From positions 41,288 to 105,287 of the forward strand of contig NZ_JAHGVE010000018.1 in the NCBI RefSeq assembly GCF_018835585.1: DNA of 64,000 nucleotides. The letters are read 5' to 3'. Both the position numbers and the translations under genes were made by a program. Origin of the DNA: Pelorhabdus rhamnosifermentans. GTDB lineage: Bacteria; Bacillota; Negativicutes; UMGS1260. Under the pieces are notes generated by a model. That model did no database searches, was not told the origin of the DNA, and was given only the letters and a program-made list of their open reading frames with translations. This document shows positions 63,941-64,000 of this stretch, in pieces (within the stretch, counting starts at the first letter, position 1; every line of letters starts with the position of its first letter).

Positions 63941-64000
63941 ATGAACGAAGGCACAGAAAAAAACGTCACTACTGGTAATAGTGACGAGGCAAATTTCAAA
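63941..64000 (+). CDS. Start of a further element gene (truncated by window)
   Basis: An ATG behind AAAGGAGGTGAAAATTC opens MNEGTEKNVTTGNSDEANFK and runs off the end of the window. The strong ribosome site supports it as real. Nothing can be said about function. Confidence 0.6.
   Translation, partial: MNEGTEKNVTTGNSDEANFK

Larger units (their letters stand above)
59308..64000. mobile_element. Left part of an integrated prophage or integrative element
   Basis: Immediately after rlmD begins a lysogeny-type module: tyrosine integrase, ImmA/IrrE metallopeptidase and C1-like repressor on the minus strand; a switch region with repeated operators; then Cro-like, excisionase-like, DUF3102-like and small early genes on the plus strand, continuing past the window end. 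The left end must lie in 59308-59360. The right end is not visible, so phage or ICE cannot be decided. Confidence 0.88.

Overview
The window looks like chromosome from an endospore-forming, strictly anaerobic, moderately low-GC Firmicute, probably of the Negativicutes/Sporomusaceae type. Supporting this are strong GGAGG ribosome binding sites, a gerA-gerB-gerC germination-receptor operon, the Firmicute order pcrA-(ligA)-gatCAB, stand-alone transcarboxylase and serine-dehydratase subunits, and a large selenium-linked purine catabolism locus. The placement is inferred from gene content; no rRNA or tRNA gene is present.

Region 1 (1-3583) holds the end of a polysaccharide-deacetylase-like gene, the two-subunit L-serine dehydratase (sdaAB, sdaAA) and a CBS-domain-regulated family II pyrophosphatase. 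Region 2 (about 3600-30100) is one long purine/urate catabolic island. It contains diaminopropionate ammonia-lyase (ygeX), a RidA protein, a YgeV-like sigma-54 activator, carbamate kinase, a fused Se-type molybdenum hydroxylase, YgfK, SsnA, a separate three-subunit xanthine dehydrogenase (xdhABC, minus strand), guanine deaminase, a purine permease, adenine deaminase, YgeY, YgeW, a hydantoinase, and the hydroxylase-maturation factors YqeB and a split XdhC pair. Five near-identical -24/-12 promoters (TGGCATG-N4-TTGC) sit in front of its transcription units, and the only sigma-54 activator in the window lies inside the island, so the locus reads as a self-contained sigma-54 regulon. A recurring candidate activator site (TRTCAAAATGAGATRA-like) lies near three of these promoters. 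The expected flow is purine bases to xanthine/urate, reductive and hydrolytic ring opening, carbamoyl phosphate to ATP, and diaminopropionate to pyruvate plus ammonia.

Region 3 (30200-45000) holds pcrA, an unusual long ligA with a coiled-coil insert, an aminotransferase, glutamate dehydrogenase, a transcarboxylase 5S-like subunit, secreted asparaginase and gatCAB. It carries two internally deleted pseudogenes: a DctA-type symporter, and an exonuclease/BRCT remnant just before gatCAB. The BRCT remnant suggests that the original ligA was lost and replaced. Region 4 (45000-48700) has a decayed structured segment, a perfect 29-bp hairpin, an XRE regulator with a likely operator, a leader hairpin, a soluble PocR-type chemoreceptor with CheW, and two paralogous small membrane proteins.

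Region 5 (48880-59307) has the germination operon (gerA, gerB, gerC, a 53-residue membrane protein, a second gerC), a CPBP protease, a Lon-like protease and an RlmD/RumA-type 23S rRNA methyltransferase. Region 6 (59308-64000, running off the end) is the left part of an integrated prophage or similar element: integrase, ImmA/IrrE protease and repressor on the minus strand; Cro-like protein, excisionase-like protein, DUF3102-like protein and small early genes on the plus strand. Six copies of a TTACACT-N3-AGTGTAA operator lie in the switch region. No CRISPR array was seen.
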